From BOG-1112 sp964635325 (lineage in GTDB: Bacteria > Bdellovibrionota_B > Oligoflexia > Oligoflexales > Bog-1112), in the NCBI GenBank assembly GCA_964635325.1, contig CAZWOL010000033.1:1-32908 (forward strand): 32,908 bases of DNA. The letters are read 5' to 3'. This document shows positions 7,664 to 16,486 of this stretch, in pieces (within the stretch, counting starts at the first letter, position 1; each line of letters opens with the position of its first letter). The notes beneath the pieces were generated by a model. It was not told the DNA's origin, did no database searches, and saw only the letters and a program-made list of their open reading frames with translations. The position numbers and the translations under genes were made by a program.

Positions 7664-8653
7664 TCACCTCCCCCTCCATGTAGCCCACGGTTGGATGGTT
7701 GCGATCCTCTGCCTGTGGGCGTCTAAGACGATGTTGCTGAGATTCTCCCCTTCGTTATGATTTGCGATCACGTCGACACTCATGGCAAAGGCCATCTTGC
7801 TATCTTTGCTCTTTGCGCTCTTTGACAAGAGCACCACCGTCATCGTAAGACGTTTGTCGAGATCGGAATCATAGACGTGTTTGAGTATTTCGGAAAATTC
7901 TCCCACACCATCGTCCAAGAAAATCATCTTGGGATCATAGCTCTCGAAAATAAGCTCAAACATCGCACGAGCTTTAATCACGTAGGCATAATACTCCAAA
8001 CGTTCTGCAACTGCGCGTGCATGGGTTATCAAACTCTCATTGTCCGAAACGATCAAAGCGAGACGCGTCTTATTTTCAACCACATCCAAGGGTAGGGGAA
8101 CACGTCCGACACCGGTGAGGGCCATTGCAAGATCGGGTCGCGAATGCCCAGAAGTTGGGGGAATAGGCGTCTCCCCAACAGTAGCACCATGCACAACTGT
8201 TGCGTCTGCAGAAGGTGCGTTGCTAGTACTTTCGTTTGATGCGAACATGTCTGCATCTGGACTTATTGTTGCTGCAGGTTCGGTGTTCGTAGCTACTTTT
8301 TCTGCGTCCTTTAGCTGTTGGAAATATTCATTGCTGAGCAATTCTCCACTCGGTGGAAAAAACAGATGCAAAGTCTTGGTGGAACGCGGATCAGCGATCA
8401 AATAGACTTTTCCGACGTTCACGATACTAAAGTTACTGCGCACCAAATCTCCTGCACGCAAAGCCAGGCCTTCACGAGGAAACAGAGCTTTATACAAAGC
8501 ATCGATCCAGGCTTCGTCGACGATTCCAAACTCATCGAGTGGAGTCGAACGCGTCTGACTGAAGAGCAGTTCGCCCACTTCTCCTACACGTAGGGTTGCT
8601 CGCATAGCAGATTCTGCGAGAGCTTTTTTGAGGAGCGCTTTGAGTTGGTCCAT
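7664..8653 (-). CDS. PilT-N-like domain fused to a degenerate response-regulator receiver domain
   Basis: The N-terminal ~120 residues resemble the N-terminal domain of PilT/GspE ATPases; the stretch GDLVRSNFSIVNVGKVYL lines up with GDVDFAYQIPNIGRFRVN of the nearby PilT. No Walker A or B follows. A Ser/Thr/Ala/Pro-rich linker (about residues 120-190) leads to a receiver-like domain: LALIVSDNESL as strand 1, MIFLDDGVGE with D247 at the phospho-acceptor position, and VVLLSKS as strand 4. The Lys that normally closes the active site is not evident (VIANHNEG). AGGAG sits seven bases before the ATG. A regulator of pilus ATPases is suggested by the shared domain and by nearness to pilT/pilU; this is inference. 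Confidence 0.6.
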   Translation of the reverse strand: MDQLKALLKKALAESAMRATLRVGEVGELLFSQTRSTPLDEFGIVDEAWIDALYKALFPREGLALRAGDLVRSNFSIVNVGKVYLIADPRSTKTLHLFFPPSGELLSNEYFQQLKDAEKVATNTEPAATISPDADMFASNESTSNAPSADATVVHGATVGETPIPPTSGHSRPDLAMALTGVGRVPLPLDVVENKTRLALIVSDNESLITHARAVAERLEYYAYVIKARAMFELIFESYDPKMIFLDDGVGEFSEILKHVYDSDLDKRLTMTVVLLSKSAKSKDSKMAFAMSVDVIANHNEGENLSNIVLDAHRQRIATIQPWATWRGR

Positions 8654-8688
8654 GATTTTTCTCCTGGTTGGGGGAACATTTAGTGATC

Positions 8689-9630
8689 TTAGATCGAGAT
8701 CACGACCTTGCCTCGAGCATGTCCAGCCTGAGCGTAGAGATGGGCCTCACGAATTTGCTCGAGGGGATAGCAACGATCGATCGCTGGACGTATGCGTTTT
8801 TTCTCGATGAGTTTGCGTAGAATGGTGAGGTCCCGATAGTTTGAGCGGGTGACAAAGACTTTGGCTTTCTGTGAGCGAAAGGGTGAAAAGACAAGACTAC
8901 GAGCATTGGCCCAGGATGGAATGGTCGTAACGTAGGTGCCCTTTGCGCTCAGAACATTGCGACATACTGCAAAGCTACTCTTGCCTGTGGCATCGATGAT
9001 GATGTCAAACTTTGCAGGCCCTAGATCTGCTACCGTCTGACACGTGTAGTCAAAGCTAAAATCGGCACCAAGTTCTCGTAAAAAAAGTTGGTTGGCAGGC
9101 CCCGCGGAGGCAGTGACCTCACAATTGTATGTCTTGGCGAGCTGTATAGCGAAGGAACCTACCCCGCCCGCCCCGCCTAGTATGAGCACACGTCGATCTT
9201 TGTCGATTCCACCAAGATTTAGAGCCTGGTAGGCTGTTAGCCCAGCAAGCGGAACCGCCGCACTCTCTTCAAAAGTGAGATTTTTGGGCTTCGGAACAAG
9301 AATATTTTGCTTTGCGACCGTAAACTGTGCATAAGAGCCCTGGTTCAGGGATTGAAGCATGCCCATTACGGCATCACCTACGCGGAAGTGGCTAACACGG
9401 TTACCGATGCCTACAACTTCGCCAGCGACATCGAAACCAAGGATTTTTGGAAACAAAAAGCCTGAGAGAAGTTTTAGATCGCCGCTACGAAGTTTGCAGT
9501 CTGCTGGGTTGATACTTGCTGCTCTGACCCGAATGAGCACCTCATAAGCTTGGGGCTCGGGGATTTTAACTTCAGAATGAATTTCGAGAACGTCAGGACT
9601 TCCGTAACGGTAGATCAGGGCGGCTTTCAT
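8689..9630 (-). CDS. Medium-chain dehydrogenase/reductase, NADPH:quinone oxidoreductase-like
   Basis: This is a zinc-independent MDR-family enzyme of the zeta-crystallin/quinone reductase type, predicted to reduce quinones or enones with NAD(P)H in the cytoplasm. The GroES-like N-terminal domain shows VRAASINPADCKLRSG and ILGFDVAGEVVGIG. The Rossmann domain has the nucleotide motif ILGGAGGVGSFAIQLAK. The zinc-ligand Cys cluster of alcohol dehydrogenases is absent. An ATG at 9675 is in frame, but the ATG at 9630 has GGAG six bases upstream (9637-9640), begins with the family-typical MKAALIYRYG, and lies downstream of a candidate promoter whose start point would be near 9671. I therefore chose 9630 (313 residues). 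The substrate cannot be told from sequence. Confidence 0.88.
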   Translation of the reverse strand: MKAALIYRYGSPDVLEIHSEVKIPEPQAYEVLIRVRAASINPADCKLRSGDLKLLSGFLFPKILGFDVAGEVVGIGNRVSHFRVGDAVMGMLQSLNQGSYAQFTVAKQNILVPKPKNLTFEESAAVPLAGLTAYQALNLGGIDKDRRVLILGGAGGVGSFAIQLAKTYNCEVTASAGPANQLFLRELGADFSFDYTCQTVADLGPAKFDIIIDATGKSSFAVCRNVLSAKGTYVTTIPSWANARSLVFSPFRSQKAKVFVTRSNYRDLTILRKLIEKKRIRPAIDRCYPLEQIREAHLYAQAGHARGKVVISI

Positions 9631-9677
9631 TCGAAGCTCCATGACTGTTGTGCGGATTCTGAGAGATTTTTGCAAAG

Positions 9678-9704
9678 ATTATAAAAGCCAAATTGGCGTT
9701 GCAA
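9678..9704 (-). promoter_or_regulatory. Candidate promoter for the oxidoreductase gene
   Basis: On the minus strand TTGCAA (9704-9699) is followed after 15 bases by a perfect TATAAT (9683-9678). The spacing is short and the -35 matches only four of six, so this is moderate evidence. Confidence 0.4.
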
Positions 9705-9780
9705 GACACTCTCGCAGTATATTTGTTATAGTTCATTTTATCTCTAGGACTCTATTCCCCCTAGAAGGAGAGTAAACAAT

Positions 9781-11604
9781 ATGGCTCGGCCACCTACAAA
9801 TTATTCAGAAGAGCATATTCGCTCACTTGACTGGCGTGAACACATCCGTTTGCGTCCAGGGATGTATATCGGAAAACTCGGGGACGGTAGTGCTATTGAC
9901 GATGGTATCTACATTCTCGTCAAAGAAATTATCGACAACTCCATCGACGAATACGTCATGGGTCATGGTAAAGAAGTTCACATTACGGTCGACGGTCCAA
10001 CGGTTAAGGTTCGTGACTTTGGTCGTGGGATTCCACTCGGAAAAGTCGTGGACTGTGTCTCCAAGATCAATACTGGAGGCAAGTACGATTCACAGGCCTT
10101 TCAAAAATCAGTAGGCCTAAACGGTGTTGGTACCAAAGCTGTCAATGCTTTGTCCGAAAAATTCATCGTCCGCTCTTTCCGCGAAGGCAACGTCAAAGAA
10201 GCAGAATTTTCTGCTGGCAGCCTTGTCAAAGAATATCGTCTGCGTCAGACCCAAGAGGTCGATGGCACCGAGATCACATTTGTTCCAGATCCTAAGATTT
10301 TTCCGGGCTTTCAGTTTTTGCACGACTATCTCAAAGAGATGATCCGCAATTACACCTACCTCAACCGTGGGCTAAAGCTGATCTTCAACGGTGAGACCTT
10401 TGTCTCGCAAAATGGTCTTTTGGATCTTTTGAAGTCCTGCACATCTGAAGAAATCAGTTATCCTGTGATCCACCTTGTTTCCAAGGATTTGGAAATAGCG
10501 TTCACGCATGGTGACAATTACGGAGAGACGCAGTATTCATTTGCAAACGGTGCGAACACAACCCAAGGTGGTACGCATCTTTCCGCTGTGCGTGAAGGTA
10601 TTGTCAAAACGCTTAAGGATCACTACCAAAAGGATCTGCAAGCGGTCGACGTACGTTCGGGGTTGATCCTTGCGGTGAGCTTGCGTGTGATCGAACCCGT
10701 CTTCGAATCTCAGACAAAGACCAAGCTTGGTTCTACCGACATGGGTCCTGAGGGCCCAACGATTCGGAGCTTTGTGCTCGACTTTTTGCGCAAAGAACTC
10801 GACAACTTCCTGCATCGTTCACCACAGGTTCGTGATGCGCTTTTGAAAAAGATCCAACAGTCTGAACGCGAACGCAAAGAGATCGCAGGCATCAAAAAAC
10901 TTGCGAACGAACGTGCAAAAAAAGCCAACATCTTCAACAAAAAACTACGCGACTGCCGTGCTCACTTGGACTCTAAGCATGCGAGTCGTCTAGGTTCAAC
11001 TCTATTTATCACTGAAGGAGACAGCGCCAGCGGTTCGCTGACCAAGTCCCGAGATGTGACAACGCAGGCCGTATTTGCCTTGCGAGGAAAGCCTCTCAAC
11101 TGTTTTGGCCTTTCCAAAAAAATCGTTTATGAGAATGAGGAATTTAACCTCCTCCAACATGCACTCTCCATCGAAGAGTCGATCGATGATCTGCGCTACA
11201 ACCGCATTGTGATCGCAACCGATGCTGACGAAGATGGTATGCACATTCGTTTGCTATTGCTGACGTTCTTTTTGCAGTTCTTTCCAGAACTCGTGCATCG
11301 CGGGCATGTCTTTATTTTGCAGACACCGCTGTTCCGCGTACGCAACAAGACCAAGACGTTTTATTGTTATGACGAGAAAGAGAAGCAAAAAGCGATCACC
11401 GCACTGGGTGGCAATCCTGAAATCACACGTTTCAAAGGTTTGGGAGAGATCTCACCTGACGAGTTTGGTCAGTTTATTGGTAAAGCAATGCGTCTTGAAC
11501 CCGTTGCGTTGACTAATAAGACGCGACCAGGAGAGCTGCTAAAATTCTACATGGGTAAAAATACCCAAACGCGACAAGACTTCATCATGGAAAATTTGAG
11601 GTAA
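9781..11604 (+). CDS. parE: DNA topoisomerase IV subunit B (ParE)
   Basis: This is the ATPase and TOPRIM subunit of a type IIA topoisomerase that decatenates daughter chromosomes together with ParC. The GHKL ATPase motifs are present: EIIDNSIDEY, DFGRGIP and GLNGVGTKAVNALS. The TOPRIM domain has TEGDSASGS with E412 and DADEDGMHIR with D481/D483. The length of 607 residues and the segment LRGKPLN fit ParE better than the ~800-residue GyrB. GGAGAG precedes the ATG by about ten bases. The stop is three bases before the parC start, so the subunits are translated from one message. Gyrase cannot be fully excluded without a tree, but the missing GyrB insertion argues against it. Confidence 0.9.
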   Translation: MARPPTNYSEEHIRSLDWREHIRLRPGMYIGKLGDGSAIDDGIYILVKEIIDNSIDEYVMGHGKEVHITVDGPTVKVRDFGRGIPLGKVVDCVSKINTGGKYDSQAFQKSVGLNGVGTKAVNALSEKFIVRSFREGNVKEAEFSAGSLVKEYRLRQTQEVDGTEITFVPDPKIFPGFQFLHDYLKEMIRNYTYLNRGLKLIFNGETFVSQNGLLDLLKSCTSEEISYPVIHLVSKDLEIAFTHGDNYGETQYSFANGANTTQGGTHLSAVREGIVKTLKDHYQKDLQAVDVRSGLILAVSLRVIEPVFESQTKTKLGSTDMGPEGPTIRSFVLDFLRKELDNFLHRSPQVRDALLKKIQQSERERKEIAGIKKLANERAKKANIFNKKLRDCRAHLDSKHASRLGSTLFITEGDSASGSLTKSRDVTTQAVFALRGKPLNCFGLSKKIVYENEEFNLLQHALSIEESIDDLRYNRIVIATDADEDGMHIRLLLLTFFLQFFPELVHRGHVFILQTPLFRVRNKTKTFYCYDEKEKQKAITALGGNPEITRFKGLGEISPDEFGQFIGKAMRLEPVALTNKTRPGELLKFYMGKNTQTRQDFIMENLR

Positions 11605-11607
11605 GCT

Positions 11608-13911
11608 ATGGGTGATGATTCCCAAAATCTATTCGTGCATGATATCGATGCTATGTACAAAGACTGGTTTCTTGACTACGCCAGTTACGTAATCTTAGAC
11701 CGTGCGATTCCAGGTGTTGATGACGGGCTTAAGCCTGTGCAACGTAGACTGCTGCATGCTTTGCAAGAGATGGAAGACGGACGGTTCAACAAAGCTGCTA
11801 ACGTCATCGGTCACACGATGCGCTATCATCCACACGGTGATATGGCTATTAGCGAAGCACTGGTTAAGCTGGCTCAAAAGGGTCTGCTTATAGAGACTCA
11901 AGGTAACTGGGGTAACCCTCTGACGGGTGACCAATCTGCTGCGCCTCGTTACATTGAAGCACGTCTGACGACATTTGCCAAAGAGGTGCTATTTAACGCA
12001 TCGATCACCGAGTGGGAGCCCTCCTACGATGGTCGGGCCAAAGAGCCACGAGTGCTTCCAACGAAGTTTCCTCTCTTGCTCTTCTTAGGGGCTGAAGGTA
12101 TTGCGGTTGGACTTGCAACCAAGATACTTCCACACAACTTCTGCGAGCTTGTCAAAGAGTCTATTGCGATCCTTAGAGGCTACAAACCTCAATTGGTTCC
12201 TGACTTTCCAGGTGGTGGTATTGCAGACTACAGCGACTACCAAGATGGTAAAAAAGGTTCACGCATCAAGGTACGAGCGAAGATTGAAGTCAGCAACAGT
12301 CGACTCCTGATCATCCGTGAGTTGCCTTTTGGAACAACCACGAGCAGTTTGATCGACTCCATACTTGCCGCAAACGATAAGGGTGTGGTCAAGATCAAGA
12401 AGATCGAAGACAACACGGCTGCTGATATTGAAATCGCAATCCACTTGCCCACAGGTGCATCTCCAGACCAGACCATTGCAGGTTTGTATGCGTTTACCGA
12501 CTGCGAAGTATCGCTCACACCAAACTGCTGTGTGATTGCTAACAACAAGCCTCTCTTCTGTGGTATCAGCGACCTCTTGGTTCGCTCTACAAACCGCACG
12601 AAGGAATTGTTACGACAGGAGCTTGAGCACGAACGTAAGGTTCTGCAAGACAAACTTCACATGGCTCTCTTAGAGAAAGTTTTTGTCGAACAACGCGTCT
12701 ATCGCAAGATCGAAGGTGCAGAGAGCTGGGAGAGTGTACTTGCGATCACGGCAAAAGCATTTAAGAGCTTTAAGGATGTACTTTTCCGAGAGGCTTCGCC
12801 AGCAGATCTGGAAAAAGTCCTCGAATTGCGTATCAAACGTATTGCAAAATACGACTTAGAGAAAACAGATGCGCATATTAAAGAGTTGCGTGCAAAACTT
12901 ACAGAGGTAGAAAATCATCTCGCAAATCTGAATGCGTTTGCGATTGCGTACTTCAAAGAACTGCTTAAGAAATATGGCAAAGCCTATCCTCGCAAAACCG
13001 AAATCAGCTCCTTTGCTCCCGTTTCGATTGCAAAAGCAGCTGCGACCAACTTAGAGGTCTTTCTTGACCGCAAAGAAGGCTTTATCGGAACCAGTCTCAA
13101 GGGTCATGAAAGCCTTGGTATGGCGTCGGAATTTTCGGAGATGCTCAGCCTTGCTGAAGATGGTACTCTCATGGTGCATCGAGTTTGCGACAAGATGTTT
13201 GTCGGCAAATCCGTGCTGTATGCAGGTCTATTCACTAACGACGAACGCTGCGTCTACCACCTCATCTACCGAGATGGTCGTGATGGGCCAGTATTGGCAA
13301 AGCGTTTTACCTTTACATCTTATATTCGCAACAAGATGTACCAGCTTACCAAAGACACTAAGGGAAGCAAGGTTCTCTACTTCAGCGTACACCCAAATGG
13401 CGAAGCTGAAAAAGTTCAGGTCAACCTCAAGGCCACCCCTTTGGTGAAGGGTGCATCCAAGATCGAAGTCGACTTTAGTCAGCATGCTGTTAAGGCTCGT
13501 ACCGTTGTCGGAACCGAGATCACCAAGAACAAGGTTGAGAGTGTTGTGCGTTTGCTCGTCGGTGCTTCAACACTGCAAGCGCAACGTGTGTGGTTCGACC
13601 GCAAGAAGAACACACTCAACGCGGATGGAGATGGGGTCTATCTAGGAAAATACTCAGGTAGTGAGCAGCTGATAGCCGTTTATTCATCTGGTAGCTACGA
13701 GGTGATTCCTTTCGACTGGAACTACCATTTTTCTCCAGACCTTTTGGATTTGAAATTTCTCACACCAAAGCTGACGGTCACGGTTCAGTGCACGGATGGC
13801 AAGAAAGATAAGATCGAGAAGAGCGTGGAGCTTAGCAATATCGCTGCTGGTCGCTACGACTTTGTACCAAGACGTCCAAACTTAGAGGTGTCTAAGGTTA
13901 AGTGGAGTTAG
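11608..13911 (+). CDS. parC: DNA topoisomerase IV subunit A (ParC)
   Basis: This is the DNA-cleaving subunit that pairs with the ParE encoded immediately upstream. The N-terminal breakage-reunion domain starts with YASYVILDRAIP and GLKPVQRRLLHA. The catalytic Tyr is Y115 in SAAPRYIEARLT. A coiled coil (about residues 330-460) is followed by a divergent beta-pinwheel-like C-terminal domain. The gyrase-specific GyrA box (QRRGGKG) is not seen, consistent with topoisomerase IV. The length of 767 residues is in the ParC range. A strong hairpin terminator follows the stop codon. Confidence 0.9.
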   Translation: MGDDSQNLFVHDIDAMYKDWFLDYASYVILDRAIPGVDDGLKPVQRRLLHALQEMEDGRFNKAANVIGHTMRYHPHGDMAISEALVKLAQKGLLIETQGNWGNPLTGDQSAAPRYIEARLTTFAKEVLFNASITEWEPSYDGRAKEPRVLPTKFPLLLFLGAEGIAVGLATKILPHNFCELVKESIAILRGYKPQLVPDFPGGGIADYSDYQDGKKGSRIKVRAKIEVSNSRLLIIRELPFGTTTSSLIDSILAANDKGVVKIKKIEDNTAADIEIAIHLPTGASPDQTIAGLYAFTDCEVSLTPNCCVIANNKPLFCGISDLLVRSTNRTKELLRQELEHERKVLQDKLHMALLEKVFVEQRVYRKIEGAESWESVLAITAKAFKSFKDVLFREASPADLEKVLELRIKRIAKYDLEKTDAHIKELRAKLTEVENHLANLNAFAIAYFKELLKKYGKAYPRKTEISSFAPVSIAKAAATNLEVFLDRKEGFIGTSLKGHESLGMASEFSEMLSLAEDGTLMVHRVCDKMFVGKSVLYAGLFTNDERCVYHLIYRDGRDGPVLAKRFTFTSYIRNKMYQLTKDTKGSKVLYFSVHPNGEAEKVQVNLKATPLVKGASKIEVDFSQHAVKARTVVGTEITKNKVESVVRLLVGASTLQAQRVWFDRKKNTLNADGDGVYLGKYSGSEQLIAVYSSGSYEVIPFDWNYHFSPDLLDLKFLTPKLTVTVQCTDGKKDKIEKSVELSNIAAGRYDFVPRRPNLEVSKVKWS

Positions 13912-13927
13912 TCAAAAAACCTCAGTC

Positions 13928-13976
13928 AAAGAGGTGACTGCTCCCCATAGACAGGAGCAGTCACCTCTTTTTTTTT
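13928..13976 (+). terminator. Strong rho-independent terminator after parE-parC
   Basis: GAGGTGACTGCTCC at 13931-13944 pairs perfectly with GGAGCAGTCACCTC at 13954-13967 around a nine-base loop. It is extended by AAA/TTT pairing and runs into nine T residues (13968-13976). It is a textbook intrinsic terminator for the plus strand. On the minus strand it is followed by only three Ts. Confidence 0.95.
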
Positions 13977-13988
13977 GGGGGGGGATTT

Positions 13989-14366
13989 TTAGGCGCGTAA
14001 GACGTCTCTGAAAGCATCTCTGCGGAAGTATGCATTCACGGCTTCTAGAACCACTAGAGCAAGAGCCATTGGCAGACCACTCTTCTCAACAAAAGTATGG
14101 AAAAGACAGATCTGGACCACAATTGGGGCAAGCAGAATCAAAGCAAGTGGTACAAAGCGATTGCTAAGTAGCAAAAGCCCTGCGAGTACTTCTGTGCCCT
14201 TCAAGACTGGAAAAAAATATCCTGTCGCCATCATTGCTGTAAAGAAGTTCATTGCTTCGGGCGCCATAGGGGGCATAGGTAAGAAGTTCAAAAACCCATT
14301 CAACCCGAAAACAAAGAAAATCAAACCCTGCAGTACACGTGTGACGAACGCAATCTTGCTGCTCAT
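13989..14366 (-). CDS. DoxX-like small integral membrane protein
   Basis: This 125-residue protein has about four hydrophobic helices (around residues 8-28, 45-65, 68-90 and 95-112) and the DoxX-family layout, with a first helix like LQGLIFFVFGLNGFLNF and a GTEVLAGLLLL second helix. DoxX-family proteins sit in the inner membrane and are linked to quinone or redox processes, but most have no known function. AAGGAG lies six bases before the ATG. The gene converges on parC and ends just beyond the shared hairpin. Confidence 0.75.
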   Translation of the reverse strand: MSSKIAFVTRVLQGLIFFVFGLNGFLNFLPMPPMAPEAMNFFTAMMATGYFFPVLKGTEVLAGLLLLSNRFVPLALILLAPIVVQICLFHTFVEKSGLPMALALVVLEAVNAYFRRDAFRDVLRA

Positions 14367-14456
14367 AAGGACTCCTTAGAATGATGATTTGGTCGAAAAA
14401 TTATTTTAGCATATAGACAGGAGAAGTCTTCAAAATGCTTTACAACAAGATTTAGT

Positions 14457-15125
14457 TCACAGACCTAATCTGTGCGTGCGTAGATCCTGCAGACCTCGTC
14501 GCAAGATGCGGTCTGTGGGTTCGAGCTCAAGCGCATGCGTCCAGGCTTTATCTGCAAGAGCATAGTCTTGAGTGCGAATCAAAACGGTGCCTTTCATCTT
14601 ATAAAGCTTGGGGCTATTGGGGAAGAATGTGATCAAATGATCGATCTCGACAAGTGCATACTCGTACTGTCGTCTCTTGTAGAGTTCGTTGATTTTTGCG
14701 AGACCTAGCACATAGCTGGGGGCCTCACCTTGAGGTAGATCCTCAGGCTTGAGTTGGGTTTTGGGTTGAGGAAAAGCTGCAGTGAGCTCACGATCCGTGC
14801 GTCGTACATTCGCCATATCTTCAGGCGTACCAGGTTGCTCGGATCCTCGTGGTTGCAGAGCTGCAAGAGGCAGTTCAATGTTATACTCTTCTCCTGCATC
14901 TGGAATTTCGACAGCGTATTCTGTTTGTCCAACACGAGAACGAATCACAAATGGTTCGCGTTTTCCATTCACACCGAGTGGTTGCCCTTTGACGAAAGGA
15001 TACGAGATTTCACCACTCAAGGAGTCTTCAAGACTTTCCTCTGGAGCTGCTGCTTCTGGATTGCGATGCCCACAGGCAACAATACCCAGAAAGATAAAAC
15101 TAGAAATTGAGAGAAATGACGGCAT
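14457..15125 (-). CDS. TPR-containing lipoprotein
   Basis: The start MPSFLSISSFIFLGIVACG is a lipoprotein signal with lipobox IVAC, which favours the ATG at 15125 over the in-frame ATG at 15143, whose leader would begin with acidic residues. GGAGG lies about 11 bases before it. The middle is Pro/Glu-rich. The C-terminal ~90 residues form about two tetratricopeptide-like helix pairs (YKRRQYEYALVEIDHLI and RTQDYALADKAWTHALEL), so it probably mediates protein contacts at the envelope. The start overlaps the end of the upstream gene by 26 bases, implying a coupled operon with that putative outer-membrane protein. Confidence 0.78.
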   Translation of the reverse strand: MPSFLSISSFIFLGIVACGHRNPEAAAPEESLEDSLSGEISYPFVKGQPLGVNGKREPFVIRSRVGQTEYAVEIPDAGEEYNIELPLAALQPRGSEQPGTPEDMANVRRTDRELTAAFPQPKTQLKPEDLPQGEAPSYVLGLAKINELYKRRQYEYALVEIDHLITFFPNSPKLYKMKGTVLIRTQDYALADKAWTHALELEPTDRILRRGLQDLRTHRLGL

Positions 15126-16323
15126 CACCACCCATTCCTCCATTGGTATCGATAAATTCGTTATTGATTAAGATCTTTGCTGGCGCAACATAGACACCGG
15201 CAAGACTAAACACAAAGCGACGACCAAAATGAAAGTCCCATCCTAAACGCAATGATGGTGCAATGTAACTTTGTGCAAGTAAGGCACCGGCTCCTATCGT
15301 CAAAGCATGGCGTATAGTATCGTAGGATTCGACTTCACCAAGAAAATTGTGCGCATAAAGACCATAGAGTCCAAGTGAAAATCTAAATGGAGCGGCACGA
15401 ACTGTTGTATCTTCAGTTGGTGTGGTTGCACTTACGGTTCCGACAGTGGGGTACTCTTTGAGAAGCTTTGACAAAGTAAGTTGTACAGCAAGCAGTAGTC
15501 CAAATTCAGTATGTCGATTATCAAAGCGTTCTGTCGCTCGAAAGTGGGTTGTGAGCATAAAATTATCATTCATCACACCGCTGAGGTTGGGAATGTTAGC
15601 TCCCCCAATACCGATCATCAAACGATAGTCGGGCTTGTATTCATCACTCTCCCGTGATTTTGCCACTTGAGTATAGTCTATAGAAAGTTTTTGGTAGCGA
15701 CTCTTTACTGTTTCACTATTGTAGGTACGGGCCCAAACGAGTTCATTGGTTCCAGTTCGGAAGATGTCAAAGGCTAGCACCATATGGGTCGTATGATAAA
15801 CAAGCACAACATCCATGTAGTTTTCGATACCGAGACGTTCACCCGCCGTCTTTAGCTCATTGGCATCCGTAACGGGAGAAGTAATTACAATCTTACCCTC
15901 CACCAACTTTGAAGTACGGCTACTGCATGGAATGCAATGGATTAGAGGTACATTCGAGTTGTCACGAATACGTTCGGAAACCAAAAGCTTGACATAATCG
16001 CGATACGTATCTGGCAAAGCATCGGATACTTCGACACGTCGGATAGATATGTTTTTGAGCGTCTTGAACTGGCCTTGTTTAACATCATAACCAAACTCAG
16101 CAAGTAGCTCATCCAATACGGCCTGGAAGCGTCGAACGCGCCCAGGTGGTGCAACTTCATTCGAAGGTTCGCCTTTTGACTCATTTTTGCTAGTGCTAGC
16201 TCCGGTCTCATTTGCAAGCTCGCTATCCAACTCACTAGAGTCAGCAGCAGCAAGGTCCTGACCCAAAAGTGGAGTCGAACTTAGAGTACAGAAGATAATC
16301 AATTGCAAAAGGGCTCTCGACAT
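15100..16323 (-). CDS. Exported protein with FlgO/CsgG-like domain and probable C-terminal beta-barrel
   Basis: The N-terminus MSRALLQLIIFCTLSSTPLLG is a Sec signal peptide. After an acidic low-complexity stretch, residues ~60-210 have the alternating pattern of CsgG/FlgO/TolB-N-type periplasmic domains, ending in FDIFRTGTNELVWARTYNSE, similar in shape to the TG..lW strand of that fold. Residues ~230-407 alternate polar and hydrophobic residues with many Gly/Tyr, and the protein ends in SLNF with a terminal Phe, the usual outer-membrane barrel signature. The family is not recognised and both domain calls are by pattern only. A TPR lipoprotein gene overlaps its 3' end. Confidence 0.6.
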   Translation of the reverse strand: MSRALLQLIIFCTLSSTPLLGQDLAAADSSELDSELANETGASTSKNESKGEPSNEVAPPGRVRRFQAVLDELLAEFGYDVKQGQFKTLKNISIRRVEVSDALPDTYRDYVKLLVSERIRDNSNVPLIHCIPCSSRTSKLVEGKIVITSPVTDANELKTAGERLGIENYMDVVLVYHTTHMVLAFDIFRTGTNELVWARTYNSETVKSRYQKLSIDYTQVAKSRESDEYKPDYRLMIGIGGANIPNLSGVMNDNFMLTTHFRATERFDNRHTEFGLLLAVQLTLSKLLKEYPTVGTVSATTPTEDTTVRAAPFRFSLGLYGLYAHNFLGEVESYDTIRHALTIGAGALLAQSYIAPSLRLGWDFHFGRRFVFSLAGVYVAPAKILINNEFIDTNGGMGGDAVISLNF

Positions 16324-16471
16324 GGAATGGATCTCATCCTTTAAAATCTTAGGATCAAATACAACTGAAACATCGGTTCAAGATTAGGATCTCTAAAGGT
16401 GCAATAAATGCCGACTCATCTACCAGGGCAAAATCTCTATAATAGGAGAAAGCCAAAAATTCGTTATGTTT

Positions 16472-16478
16472 GGGAGGA
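16472..16478 (+). promoter_or_regulatory. Ribosome binding site deciding a GTG start for fliM
   Basis: GGGAGGA lies eight bases upstream of GTG at 16487, whereas the in-frame ATG at 16466 has no good Shine-Dalgarno sequence at normal distance. Confidence 0.75.
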
Positions 16479-16486
16479 AAGATCCC

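Noticed and set aside
9781..13911. GyrB-GyrA instead of ParE-ParC
   Set aside because: The B subunit is too short for GyrB, the A subunit lacks a GyrA box, and the two genes are adjacent as in parE-parC; a phylogeny would settle it.
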